Below are positions 50,631-58,901 of a stretch of DNA of 64,000 nt, piece by piece (position 1 is the stretch's first letter; each line of letters starts with the position of its first letter). The stretch covers positions 1 to 64,000 of the forward strand of contig JANQGM010000006.1 in assembly GCA_028277345.1 (NCBI GenBank). The letters run 5' to 3'. Origin of the DNA: Candidatus Bipolaricaulota bacterium (lineage in GTDB: Bacteria; Bipolaricaulota; Bipolaricaulia; UBA7950; UBA9294). Under the pieces are notes generated by a model. That model was not told the origin of the DNA. It made no database searches and saw nothing but the letters and a program-made list of their open reading frames with translations. The position numbers were made by a program, and so were the translations under genes.

Positions 50631-52367
50631 ATGGATCGATTTCTACGCGTAGATATGAGTGCTCGAACGGTGTCGTTCGAGGATATCCCAAGCAAGTACA
50701 AGAACCGGGCTGGACGATGGCTCACATCATCGATTATTCATGATGAGGTGCCTGCGACCTGCCACCCGCTAGGACCGAACAACAAGCTGGTCTTCTCACC
50801 CGGCATTGTGACGGGAACAGCCTCGCCAACATCCTCTCGCATCTCAGTCGGCGGCAAATCGCCCCTCACCGGGGGAATCAAGGAAGCCAATGCAGGTACC
50901 GGATGGGCCCGCCGGTTGGCGAAATTAGGTATTCGCGCCCTCATCGTCGAGGGACAAGCCGATGGATTCTGGACCCTCAAGATCGACTGTCATGGCGCCA
51001 GCTTCGAACCCGCCGAGTCATGGACCGGCGAGAGGCTGTCCGACGTCTATCCAACGATGTTCGACCGCTTCGACAGCCTCGAATCCGTTGACATTTGCTC
51101 GATCGGCATCGCCGGAGAGCATCGAATGCCAGCAGCCGGCATTTGCTTCAACGACCAAAACGGACGTCCCAGCCGCTATGCCGGACGAGGAGGATTGGGC
51201 GCCGTCATGGGCAGCAAGGGGCTGAAGTTCATCGTCATCAACGATGCGGGAGCAGAGGGTATTTCCATCGCCGATCAAGAAACATTCGATGGCGGACGCA
51301 AGAAGATGGCGGCAGCCTTGACTGACCATGCGATTACCAAACCTCAAGGCGCGCTCAACAGCTACGGAACCGCCGTGTTGGTCAATATCATCAATGAAGC
51401 TGGCGCCCTCCCAACGAACAACTTCCGCACCGGCCGGTTCGACGGCGCTGCCAAGATCGCAGGAGAAGCCATCTTCGAAGGAAACAAGGCGAGAACGGGA
51501 GCCGAACTCTACAACCACGCCTGTTCACCCGGCTGCATCATACGCTGCTCGAATACATGGCATCGCGAGGACGGAACCGAACACACCTCGTGCATCGAAT
51601 ACGAATCGGCGTGGGCTCTCGGTGCCAATTGCGGGGTCGATAACCTCGACCAAGTCGCTGAAATGAATCTGCTTTGCAATGAATACGGCTTGGACACCAT
51701 CGAGATCGGAGGGACGTTGGCTGTCGCCATGGAGGGCGGGGTCGCCGATTTCGGAGACGGCGCCAAGGCTATCGAGTTGATCCATGAGATCGGCAAGGCG
51801 ACGCCGCTCGGGAAGATTCTCGGTGCAGGCGCCAAGGTCGCCGGAAAGACGTTCGGCGTGGCTCGCGTTCCCCATGTCAAGGGGCAGAACATGCCTGCCT
51901 ATGAGCCTCGCGCCATCAAGGGCATCGGCATGACCTACGCCATCTCCACCATGGGCGCCGATCACACCGCGGGTTACACCATCGCCCCGGAGATCCTCGG
52001 CGTGTCCGGGAAGCTCGATCCTCTCAATCCCGACAAGGTGGAGTTGGCGAGGAACTTCCAGTACGCCACCGCCTTCATCGATACCACTGGCCACTGTCTG
52101 TTTATCGCGTTCGCCATTCTCGATATCGCCTCCGGCTTCGAGGGCATGGTCGAGGAGTGCAACGGCGTCCTTGGAACGGCCTGGACGGCGGACGATGTAG
52201 GGCGAATCGGCAAAGAGATCCTCGATCTTGAACTGGACTTCAATCGCCGAGCCGGCTTCACACCTGCGGATGACCGACTGCCGGAGTTCATGACCTATGA
52301 GCCGTTGCCGCCTCATGATGTCGTCTGGGATATCTCTGAGTCGGACATCGATTCGGTCTTCGGCTAA
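50631..52367 (+). CDS. Aldehyde ferredoxin oxidoreductase family (tungsten/molybdenum) enzyme
   Basis: A 578-residue AOR-family enzyme. The N-terminal domain binds the bis-pterin W or Mo cofactor. The [4Fe-4S] ligands are Cys298, Cys302 and Cys306 in ACSPGCIIRC and Cys489 in DTTGHCLF. The spacing Cx3Cx3C differs from the archaeal Cx2Cx3C but matches a bacterial subfamily. It would oxidise an aldehyde to a carboxylate, or reduce an acid, with ferredoxin. AAAGGGG lies before the ATG at 50631. Two MoaD-like genes follow, consistent with cofactor supply. An upstream promoter with a palindrome is described separately. Confidence 0.9.
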   Translation: MDRFLRVDMSARTVSFEDIPSKYKNRAGRWLTSSIIHDEVPATCHPLGPNNKLVFSPGIVTGTASPTSSRISVGGKSPLTGGIKEANAGTGWARRLAKLGIRALIVEGQADGFWTLKIDCHGASFEPAESWTGERLSDVYPTMFDRFDSLESVDICSIGIAGEHRMPAAGICFNDQNGRPSRYAGRGGLGAVMGSKGLKFIVINDAGAEGISIADQETFDGGRKKMAAALTDHAITKPQGALNSYGTAVLVNIINEAGALPTNNFRTGRFDGAAKIAGEAIFEGNKARTGAELYNHACSPGCIIRCSNTWHREDGTEHTSCIEYESAWALGANCGVDNLDQVAEMNLLCNEYGLDTIEIGGTLAVAMEGGVADFGDGAKAIELIHEIGKATPLGKILGAGAKVAGKTFGVARVPHVKGQNMPAYEPRAIKGIGMTYAISTMGADHTAGYTIAPEILGVSGKLDPLNPDKVELARNFQYATAFIDTTGHCLFIAFAILDIASGFEGMVEECNGVLGTAWTADDVGRIGKEILDLELDFNRRAGFTPADDRLPEFMTYEPLPPHDVVWDISESDIDSVFG

Positions 52368-52421
52368 GGAAGGAAACGATACGCAACGGTCCGCACCCTG
52401 CGGCCCGTTGTCTTTGTCCTC

Positions 52422-52775
52422 ATGATTGACATTCACCTCTACGGGAAGCTGCGCCGATTCGCAAGGGATCAAGATCCAACCTCGCCTTCCATTGTCGCTG
52501 TCACTTGGGAGAGCGGTGATACCATCCGCTCCATTGTCCTTCGGCTTGGCATTCCATTGACTGACCTCGGGAGCAACATGTTTCTCAATGGCCGCTATGC
52601 CACACTCGACGCCACTGTCCAAGATGGCGACCGACTCGGGCTGTTCCCGGATGACATGCAGCTGCTCTACAAATGGTATTTCTCGCCGAGCCAAGGCTCG
52701 GCGGCTGCCAAGTCAAGACAGGGTTCCCCTGACTCGACGTCGCCGATTGGAGGTGGCACGAAAAGTGAGGGTTGA
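52422..52775 (+). CDS. MoaD/ThiS-like beta-grasp protein with extended tail
   Basis: A 117-residue ubiquitin-like protein. The beta-grasp core is IDIHLYGKLRRFARD through DGDRLGLFPDDMQLLYKWYF, where typical MoaD would end in Gly-Gly after the last strand. Here the core has no di-glycine at that position and a 45-residue polar tail follows, which contains GGG six residues before the end (SPIGGGTKSEG). If cut after that, it might be usable; otherwise it is a degenerate paralogue. The gene lies 55 bases after AOR and overlaps the next MoaD-like gene by 11 bases. Confidence 0.65.
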   Translation: MIDIHLYGKLRRFARDQDPTSPSIVAVTWESGDTIRSIVLRLGIPLTDLGSNMFLNGRYATLDATVQDGDRLGLFPDDMQLLYKWYFSPSQGSAAAKSRQGSPDSTSPIGGGTKSEG

Positions 52776-53007
52776 GATGCGCCTCTATGCGACCCTAGCG
52801 TCCTTTGCACCGTCTCAAACAGCAGGCATGCCTTTCGTCGTCGAACTCGAAGACGGCCTATCGGTCCTGAGCCTCATCGAGCACATCGGGCTCCCCCCTG
52901 CGGACGTTCATCTGTGCATCGTCAACGGAAGGCTGGCCCACGATCGGATGACACGATTGATGGATCAAGATCGGGTCGGCCTCTTTCCGCCCGTCGGCGG
53001 AGGCTGA
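52765..53007 (+). CDS. MoaD/ThiS family sulfur-carrier protein
   Basis: An 80-residue beta-grasp protein ending VGLFPPVGGG, with the C-terminal Gly-Gly needed for thiocarboxylation. The core VRVEMRLYATLASFAP and LSLIEHIGLPPADVHLCIVNG fits MoaD. It would supply sulfur for the pterin cofactor used by AOR. The GTG at 52765 gives a typical MoaD start and follows GGAGGTGG; an ATG at 52777 is an alternative. The overlap with the preceding gene suggests translational coupling. Confidence 0.8.
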   Translation: MRVEMRLYATLASFAPSQTAGMPFVVELEDGLSVLSLIEHIGLPPADVHLCIVNGRLAHDRMTRLMDQDRVGLFPPVGGG

Positions 53008-53087
53008 TTCGTACGTTCACTTGCCAACCACACGAGCCATAAGGCCGCCAATCGCGCCACGGCTGCTACATCAGCATACCCCACGCG

Positions 53088-53327
53088 CTAGCGACGCAGG
53101 ACCTTCTTGGTCATGGTCCATAGCCATCGCCAGTGGAGGGCGATGTGCACGAAGGCTTCAGCGAAAAGCGCGAACCCGCTCCACTTGTGAATGGCAATCC
53201 AGAGCAGCCATTGGGGACTGTACCCCTTTGGGAGGACGACCCAAACGAGAAGCGAGGAAATTCCGAGAACGATGGCCGTCAGCAGCATTAAAATATCCAA
53301 CACATAGTTGATCCACGCGCGTTTCAT
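53088..53327 (-). CDS. DUF4405-like small membrane protein with conserved histidines
   Basis: A 79-residue protein with two hydrophobic helices. IDHKWSGFALFAEAFVHIALHWRWLW-type His pattern occurs: His46 in IAIHKWSGF and a pair in VHIALHWRW. DUF4405 proteins resemble small b-type cytochrome subunits in which such His pairs bind heme. It overlaps nothing but is close (13 bases) to a gene for a secreted repeat protein on the same strand, so the two may form a small membrane-associated redox unit. Confidence 0.7.
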   Translation of the reverse strand: MKRAWINYVLDILMLLTAIVLGISSLLVWVVLPKGYSPQWLLWIAIHKWSGFALFAEAFVHIALHWRWLWTMTKKVLRR

Positions 53328-53340
53328 GTTCCATCCACTC

Positions 53341-54300
53341 CTAGAGACAAATCGAGAACCAAAGGGCATATTCGGGAGATACGAGGACGCGGGCATCGGT
53401 TGGGATATGGCTATGGGATCCCGAGAATCCGGGGAATGCCGAGGAACCGACCTCGTCGACGAATCCACACGTGCCATACGCCTGCGCATCGAGCACATCG
53501 CCGGCTTGAACCTCTTCGACGAAGTAATGATCTACGGGATCCGACGTGAAGATCCCCTCGTACCACCGCAATCCCAACCGATCGAGGTGCCCCTGCTCGC
53601 CCAAGCTCAACAAGATGTCCAATGCCGTCATCGTTCCCGGCGTGTAGAGATCCGACCGCGTATCGTGCGCCCTGACAACCACATCCTCAAGGACAACGCC
53701 CAGTCGACGCCGGGGTCCTTCGATGGTCACACGGGGAATGACGACCCTGCCGTCATTGGCCTCCAGGCATTCCACTTCCTCGCGAAACTCCTGATACAGC
53801 GTCTCCCGTCGATCGGTTCGTTCCTGAAAAAACCGGATGGTCGTCTCGTCCTTGACCAGGTATTGATCCATACGTTGTGCGTTCTTTTCGAACCACCCCG
53901 CCGAGTAGCAGGCCTGATACCACCACCCTGTTTTTTCTTCGAGGGCATCGATGACATGGGTGGCCATGGATGCATCGTAGTGATAGTCAAGTTCAATATC
54001 GCCACGCTGTCCCAAGGCGACGAGCACATCGAAGATGGAGAAGTGGCCCGGCTGAATGAGGTCGGGACGCACGGTCGTAATATCCTCCGGCTCGATGTCG
54101 ACCCAGCCGACTCCCACGATCTCAACGTGGACGCGTTCGGAAACGAGCCGTCCCTCATGCACAGAAGGAACGCTCCAATCTCCGTTCTCATCAGGCAGAA
54201 CGATCAGGTCCGTCGTTTGGCCCAACGCACCGACACTGCTCACGAGACCGAGCACGATTCCAACCGCCCGTACAACACGTCGAGTCCACCTCGTGCGCAT
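53341..54300 (-). CDS. Secreted two-repeat protein (DUF4430-like)
   Basis: A 319-residue protein with a signal peptide (RRVVRAVGIVLGLVSSVGALGQ) and two related domains of about 110 residues. Each has a VTIEG/VHVEI opening, a DLIQPGHFSIFDVLVALGQ or DLYTPGTMTALDILLSLGE helix, and a G-W-Y or W-Y turn. This resembles DUF4430/transcobalamin-like repeats found in secreted binding proteins. The ligand is unknown. It is probably co-transcribed with the downstream DUF4405 gene 13 bases away. Confidence 0.65.
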   Translation of the reverse strand: MRTRWTRRVVRAVGIVLGLVSSVGALGQTTDLIVLPDENGDWSVPSVHEGRLVSERVHVEIVGVGWVDIEPEDITTVRPDLIQPGHFSIFDVLVALGQRGDIELDYHYDASMATHVIDALEEKTGWWYQACYSAGWFEKNAQRMDQYLVKDETTIRFFQERTDRRETLYQEFREEVECLEANDGRVVIPRVTIEGPRRRLGVVLEDVVVRAHDTRSDLYTPGTMTALDILLSLGEQGHLDRLGLRWYEGIFTSDPVDHYFVEEVQAGDVLDAQAYGTCGFVDEVGSSAFPGFSGSHSHIPTDARVLVSPEYALWFSICL

Positions 54301-54429
54301 CGCTCACGCTCCTTTGGAAACGTTTCGACTCTACGTCGAGGTCCTGAACGGCTCGCGTTCGTTCTGTGGCCATTCTGTGTGCACGGTTGACGGATCGCGC
54401 CGCCTGCGCCAACGCGCTACACTGAGACC

Positions 54430-55455
54430 ATGACGACAGCATCGAGACAGCATCGGAAAAGTGAGGGATCGCGCGCGCTCAACGTCCACCTGCTCCATCC
54501 GCCGCCGGACCCCGCCCTATCGTGCTTAGCCGAACAACTGGACCCTGGAGTCCAGCTTACAACAGGCGCCGATCGCATTCCCTCCGAGACGCACGTATTG
54601 GTTCATGGACGCCCGTCCGAGAACCTCTTGGAGGACTGTCCCCAGCTTCGTGCCCTTATCATCCCCTATGCCGGCGTTCCAGCCGAAACACGCGAGCTCC
54701 TGCTACGCTGTTGTCCGATGCTCCCCGTCTACAACCTTCATCACAACGCTATCGCCGCCTCCGAATTGGCGCTCGCGCTTCTGTTGGCCGCGGCGAAGAC
54801 CCTTCTTCCTGTCGATCGCGCCTTCCGGCGTGGCGACTGGCGAAGCCGATACAACGGCGCGCCGACCCTTCTTCTTGAGGGGAAAACGGCTGTAATTCTC
54901 GGATACGGTGCGATCGGGAAACGGATCAGCGACGTTTGCTCGGCATTGGGATTGAACGTGCACGCCGTTCGCCGACATCCTGAAACGCCATCTCCGGATT
55001 CGATCACCATTCATGGACTCGATGCGCTTCATTCAATGCTTCCGTGCGCCGACATCCTGATCATCGCCCTGCCGCTCACCGACGAAACCACCGCGCTCCT
55101 CGGAGCAAGGGAACTCGCGCGGTTGCCCTCGTCGTGCGTTCTCGTCAACGTCGCACGAGGCGCTATCGTGGACGAGGAGGCTCTCTATCACGCCCTGTCG
55201 ACGCGCTCAATTGCCGCGGCGGGCATCGATGTTTGGTACACCTATCCGAAGACAGCCGACGCGCAAGCGGAGACGCACCCCTCTCGATTTCCGTTTTACG
55301 AGCTCGACAACGTTGTGATGAGCCCGCACCGCGGCGGCGCCTTCCGCCTGGAGGAGTTGGAGCGACGACGGATGAACGATCTCGCGAAGTCGCTCAATGC
55401 CATGGCCCGCGATCAGGCCGTTCCCCACCGCGTCGATCTCCATGCCGGATACTAG
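54430..55455 (+). CDS. D-isomer-specific 2-hydroxyacid dehydrogenase family protein
   Basis: A 341-residue NAD-dependent dehydrogenase. The Rossmann fingerprint ILGYGAIGKRI is present, then LPLTDETTALLGARELARL, VNVARGAIVDEEAL and SPHRGGA, in which the catalytic Arg and His are expected. The N-terminal catalytic domain is atypical and shorter, beginning LNVHLLHPPPD after a charged 17-residue extension. It would interconvert a 2-hydroxy acid and a 2-oxo acid. It has its own start with no strong ribosome site, and the ECF sigma gene follows 78 bases later. Confidence 0.87.
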   Translation: MTTASRQHRKSEGSRALNVHLLHPPPDPALSCLAEQLDPGVQLTTGADRIPSETHVLVHGRPSENLLEDCPQLRALIIPYAGVPAETRELLLRCCPMLPVYNLHHNAIAASELALALLLAAAKTLLPVDRAFRRGDWRSRYNGAPTLLLEGKTAVILGYGAIGKRISDVCSALGLNVHAVRRHPETPSPDSITIHGLDALHSMLPCADILIIALPLTDETTALLGARELARLPSSCVLVNVARGAIVDEEALYHALSTRSIAAAGIDVWYTYPKTADAQAETHPSRFPFYELDNVVMSPHRGGAFRLEELERRRMNDLAKSLNAMARDQAVPHRVDLHAGY

Positions 55456-55532
55456 CCACCGCTCGATGAACCGTTTTGCCGCAGGTCGGCCACCTATCTT
55501 CGATAGGCCATCCTGAGATCAGGAGGATCGCG

Positions 55533-56048
55533 GTGACCGGAGAAGAGAAACTACTGTCAATGGTGGCGACGCAGGATCGTAGCGCCTTCCACGTGCTCTA
55601 CGAGCGGTACGCGAACGCCGTTTACCGCTATGCGCTGTCGATTCTTCGGTCGCCTCATCTGGCGGAAGACGTGCTACAGGAGACGATGATGGCGGTATGG
55701 AAGGGCGCAGGCGGCTTCAAGGGACGTTCAAAGGTACAGACATGGATCTTGGGGATCGCTCGCAATCAAGCCCATGCGACGCTACGCCGTGAGGCCAAGG
55801 GCCAGCGGCTCCCAGCCTCCGATCCTGCCGCCGAAACCGTAGATCCAACGGCGTCGTTGCATACGGATCTTCGGGTCCAAGAGGCGCTGCATGCCCTTCC
55901 CTCACATCATCGCGAGGTCATGCACTTGGTCTTCTTCGAGCACCTGACGGTGAAGGAGGCCGCTTCTGTTCTTGAGATTCCCGAGGGAACCGTCAAATCG
56001 AGAATGCATCATGCCCGGCTCACGTTGGCAAAGGAGCTGACATCATGA
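55533..56048 (+). CDS. ECF-type RNA polymerase sigma factor
   Basis: A 171-residue sigma factor with regions 2 and 4 only. Region 2 covers about 14-80 (AFHVLYERYANAVYRYALSIL and AEDVLQETMMAVWKG), and region 4 about 110-165 (ALPSHHREVMHLVFFEHLTVKEAASVLEIPEGTVKSR in pieces). GTG at 55533 with AGGAGG upstream is the natural start. It overlaps the anti-sigma gene by four bases. Together they form a stress-responsive pair that reads an envelope or oxidative signal. Confidence 0.9.
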   Translation: MTGEEKLLSMVATQDRSAFHVLYERYANAVYRYALSILRSPHLAEDVLQETMMAVWKGAGGFKGRSKVQTWILGIARNQAHATLRREAKGQRLPASDPAAETVDPTASLHTDLRVQEALHALPSHHREVMHLVFFEHLTVKEAASVLEIPEGTVKSRMHHARLTLAKELTS

Positions 56049-56440
56049 ACTGTTGCCACATTCAGGAAGCATTGCCGTGGTATGTCTCCGGACAACTGCC
56101 AGCTGACGAGATTCGCGAGATGGCTGAGCACATCACCGGCTGTAACGACTGCCAACGTGCCTTGTCACTGATGATTCGCCTTAGGAACGCTTACATGTCG
56201 CTGGCTCAAGCGGGCACAACGCCCTCAGATCGGGTATGGGCCGCCATCGATTCCAAACTGGGTCCCAGCCATAAACCCCATGTAGATGTGGGTTCCTTCT
56301 TGCTTGGGCTTCAGGTCGGCGTTTCGGCGAACGCTCGTCGCACGCAGGTTCGCGGAGATCTCAGGATTTTCGGTCATAAGGTACGCATCATCGGAAGAGA
56401 GCGAAAGGAGAATCATGTTCTCTCGAAACAAGAACGATGA
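56045..56440 (+). CDS. Anti-sigma factor with zinc-binding ZAS-type domain
   Basis: A 131-residue protein. Its N terminus has the zinc-binding anti-sigma motif: Cys3 and Cys4, HITGCNDCQRAL with His-x3-Cys-x2-Cys, and helices around it as in RsrA/ChrR-type proteins. The C-terminal half (VGVSANARRTQVRGDLRIFG) has no transmembrane helix, so the factor is soluble. It overlaps the sigma gene by four bases and the coiled-coil gene by 26 bases. It probably holds the sigma factor until a signal, such as oxidation or zinc loss, releases it. Confidence 0.8.
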   Translation: MNCCHIQEALPWYVSGQLPADEIREMAEHITGCNDCQRALSLMIRLRNAYMSLAQAGTTPSDRVWAAIDSKLGPSHKPHVDVGSFLLGLQVGVSANARRTQVRGDLRIFGHKVRIIGRERKENHVLSKQER

Positions 56441-57020
56441 GTTGGAACAGGCAAAGGTAAAGGCCCAACAAGAGATCGAGCGTGATCGCTCTCGCCTTGA
56501 GCAAGAGCGAAAACAGCTCGAACAGGAACGCGAAGCGCTGGAAAAGGCACGCGCCGAGCTCGAAGCGCGGGAGGAGAAGTTGGAGGACCTGGAAGATGAA
56601 CTCCAGGATCTTGAGGATGAGCTTGAGGATCAGGAGGACGAGCTCGAGGACGCTAAGTCCGTTCGCGAAATTCTCGATGTCGTCTCGGAGCGCATGCCCA
56701 CATTGGTTAAGGGCATCAACGAGGCCATGTACACGCCCGAAACGATGGAGAATATGGCGAAGTCACTGGCCACCTACTATCGGACACTCGTCGATGCGGG
56801 GATGGATCGTGAGATGGCGGACCGTCTCACCACGATTCAGGCGTCCAGCATGAACCATCTCGTGACGCACAATGTCCGCCATTCGCGCCCCGTAATCGCG
56901 CCAAGACCGCCCACGCCACCTAGAGCTCCGACCCCACCGAGGCCATCAACGCCGCCACGTCCCCCAGCCCCGCCGCGACGACAAGACAATGGCGATCGAC
57001 CCGCCCACACTGGCGAATAG
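56415..57020 (+). CDS. Coiled-coil protein with proline-rich C terminus
   Basis: A 201-residue protein. Residues about 8-80 form a long, highly charged coiled coil rich in Glu/Lys/Arg heptads (RSRLEQERKQLEQEREALEK and EDLEDELQDLEDELEDQEDE). Then a globular helical segment follows (SERMPTLVKGINEAMY to MADRLTTIQASSMNHL), and a tail dominated by PRPPTPPRAP-type proline repeats. The start ATG overlaps the end of the anti-sigma gene and has AAAGGAGA upstream. It is thus part of the sigma/anti-sigma operon and may act as a cytoplasmic scaffold or structural target. Confidence 0.75.
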   Translation: MFSRNKNDELEQAKVKAQQEIERDRSRLEQERKQLEQEREALEKARAELEAREEKLEDLEDELQDLEDELEDQEDELEDAKSVREILDVVSERMPTLVKGINEAMYTPETMENMAKSLATYYRTLVDAGMDREMADRLTTIQASSMNHLVTHNVRHSRPVIAPRPPTPPRAPTPPRPSTPPRPPAPPRRQDNGDRPAHTGE

Positions 57021-57029
57021 AACTCACGG

Positions 57030-57065
57030 CTCATTCCCTCCGGTCGTCTAGCCGGGGGGAATGAG
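57030..57065. terminator. Bidirectional hairpin between convergent genes
   Basis: CTCATTCCCTCCGG pairs with CCGGGGGGAATGAG around a short loop, giving a strong stem right after the coiled-coil gene. It overlaps the stop codon of the convergent gene at 57048. No long T-run is evident, so it may be a transcription roadblock or an attenuator rather than a simple terminator. Confidence 0.65.
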
Positions 57066-57473
57066 AACCTTCGGAAACACCGGGAATCCGCTGATTTGAT
57101 TCACCGTCCGTTGCAACAACTCGACAAGCTCGACGGAGAAGGCAAGGACATCCTCAGGCGCAATCACCGGAAGCACCATCACTGCCGCCAGCATCTGAGC
57201 ATCGATCGCTTCGCGAGCGATCGATTGGACCTGGAACGAACCGAACTCCATCTCCAGCATGGGACGAAGCAGCACGACGCGATCCGTTTCAGGAAGCACC
57301 ACCGCATAGATGCGGTCGACAGTCGGCACCTGCTCCACGGATTGAGCGGCCGGATACGCAGCCAAATCGCCCAACCCCGCCAACAGATAGGGAGTTCCTT
57401 CAAAGATCTCTGCGGAAACAACCCATCCAATGAGCATCACAAGAACAACTCCGATTCGGACACCACGCGACAT
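57048..57473 (-). CDS. Secreted or membrane-anchored protein of unknown function
   Basis: A 141-residue protein with a hydrophobic N-terminal signal (RIGVVLVMLIGWVVSAEIF). The mature part has a RIYAVVLPETDRVVLLRPML region and a C-terminal VELVELLQRTVNQISGFPVFPK stretch. I recognise no family. The ATG at 57473 follows GAAGGGAG; a longer frame to 57494 adds seven residues before the signal. It is convergent with the sigma operon, and the last codon lies within the shared hairpin. Confidence 0.55.
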   Translation of the reverse strand: MSRGVRIGVVLVMLIGWVVSAEIFEGTPYLLAGLGDLAAYPAAQSVEQVPTVDRIYAVVLPETDRVVLLRPMLEMEFGSFQVQSIAREAIDAQMLAAVMVLPVIAPEDVLAFSVELVELLQRTVNQISGFPVFPKVLIPPG

Positions 57474-57555
57474 GTTCACTCCCTTCGATGCCATCGCTTT
57501 GTTCGATGTGCTACCATCCTACACCGAGTGACGACGTGAGGCGGAACGGTACACG

Positions 57556-58527
57556 ATGACAACACAATCATGGCTCGATCGCATACGCACCCAATGCCGG
57601 TACGTCGCTGAGCAGGCAACGTACGTCACCATCGTGCGTGAAAACATGCCCGCGGTTCTCGACACCATGCTCGCCAAGCCCATGCAGATTCCGAACATCG
57701 ATCCTAAATCCCACTACATGGGTGATGAGGCATCGACCCTGGCCTTCTTCACCACGCTGGCCGCCATCAACTTTGGATCAGGCTACTTCCCACAGTTGCG
57801 CAAACGCGAGGGCTGCTCGGGCTACACCACAATCGCGATAGCGCTGACCGAGCAGTTCCAGGCGCACGGCCCCTGGTCCGCTCAACAGCTCATCGCGCTA
57901 AAACGTGAGGATTGCGCACGCCTGTTCCATCAGGACCTCTCCAACCCTGCCATCCATGAACTCATGGGGTTGTTCGCGCGAGCCCTCAATGACTTGGGCC
58001 ATGATCTCATCGAGCGTTACGGTGGGGGGATCCGTGCCATGCTGGAGGCGGCAGACCGATCTTCAGCCAAGCTCGTCCAGGTGCTGTCCGTTCAGCCCTT
58101 TTTCCACGATGTCAGTCTGTACAATGGGACTGACGTTCCCTTCTTCAAGCGAGCCCAGCTACTGGCTTCCGATCTTGCTCTTGCGCTGGAGGGGAAGGGA
58201 ATCGGTGCATTCACCGACCTTCATCAGCTAACCATCTTCGCCGATAATCTCGTGCCTCATGTCCTGAGGCAGCTCGGCCTTCTTGACTATGCGCCTCAGC
58301 TTCGAGAAGCCATCGATTCGGAGGAACTCATCCCGGCGGGATCTCCTGAGGAAATCGAGATTCGCGCCTGTACGATCCATGTCGTGGAACTCCTGATCGA
58401 GATGGCGGCCTCCCGCGGCGTAAAATGGACGGCCCGGGATATCGATCAGGTCCTGTGGCATCGCGGGCAAGATCCCGCCATCAAGCGCGCGGGGAAGCGC
58501 CATCGAACGCGAACCGTCTTCTATTGA
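57556..58527 (+). CDS. Queuosine 5'-phosphate N-glycosylase/hydrolase (Qng1, DUF2419)
   Basis: A 323-residue protein matching the DUF2419/Qng1 family. INFGSGYFPQLRKREGCSGY and PFFKRAQLLASDLALALEG are family blocks, as is the segment FTDLHQLTIFADNLVPHVLRQLG. Qng1 releases queuine from queuosine-5'-phosphate so that it can be reused by tRNA-guanine transglycosylase. That makes a salvage route likely in this organism. It is not part of a visible operon; its 3' end overlaps the convergent ComEA-like gene by seven bases. The family is patchy in bacteria. Confidence 0.85.
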   Translation: MTTQSWLDRIRTQCRYVAEQATYVTIVRENMPAVLDTMLAKPMQIPNIDPKSHYMGDEASTLAFFTTLAAINFGSGYFPQLRKREGCSGYTTIAIALTEQFQAHGPWSAQQLIALKREDCARLFHQDLSNPAIHELMGLFARALNDLGHDLIERYGGGIRAMLEAADRSSAKLVQVLSVQPFFHDVSLYNGTDVPFFKRAQLLASDLALALEGKGIGAFTDLHQLTIFADNLVPHVLRQLGLLDYAPQLREAIDSEELIPAGSPEEIEIRACTIHVVELLIEMAASRGVKWTARDIDQVLWHRGQDPAIKRAGKRHRTRTVFY

Positions 58528-58901
58528 GGCGGGTGAGCGACCGCACGATCTCTAAAGCCTTCGATGGTTTTTGGACCGATCCCACGGATGTCTTGGAGGT
58601 CATCGAGCGTTTCAAACGGGCCGTGCAGCGTGCGGAACTCGACGATCTTCTGAGCCATGGCCGGCCCAATTCCCGCGAGTGCCTGCAACTCCTCATGCGA
58701 CGCCGTATTCACGTCGATCGGTCCGACACGGACGAAACGAGGCAAGAGGATACGCACCTCGCTCAGATGTATGGCCTGTGCGCGAAGCGAACGTTCGGAT
58801 GGAGAATGGTCCACGATCAGTACGAGGCCCGCCGCCACAACCGCAAGTCCGAGGAGGATCAGCAGCCCTCGCTCCTGCGCGCGGTCAAGTGTCGCCTTCA
58901 T
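58521..58901 (-). CDS. Membrane-anchored helix-hairpin-helix protein (ComEA-like)
   Basis: A 126-residue protein with one N-terminal transmembrane segment (LLILLGLAVVAAGLVLIV) and a C-terminal double helix-hairpin-helix: DVNTASHEELQALAGIGPAMAQKIVEFR and LDDLQDIRGIGPKTIEGFRD. This is the ComEA layout of DNA uptake proteins, which hold DNA at the outer face of the membrane. The ATG at 58901 overlaps the end of the upstream gene by four bases. It suggests natural competence, but other com genes are not in the window. Confidence 0.82.
   Translation of the reverse strand: MKATLDRAQERGLLILLGLAVVAAGLVLIVDHSPSERSLRAQAIHLSEVRILLPRFVRVGPIDVNTASHEELQALAGIGPAMAQKIVEFRTLHGPFETLDDLQDIRGIGPKTIEGFRDRAVAHPPQ

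Noticed and set aside
51525-52694. 389-codon frame antisense to AOR, and similar 250-370-codon frames antisense at 1626-2735, 5382-6134 and 53308-54390
   Set aside because: All lie opposite well-supported genes and give compositionally odd proteins without domains; they reflect codon-position GC bias.
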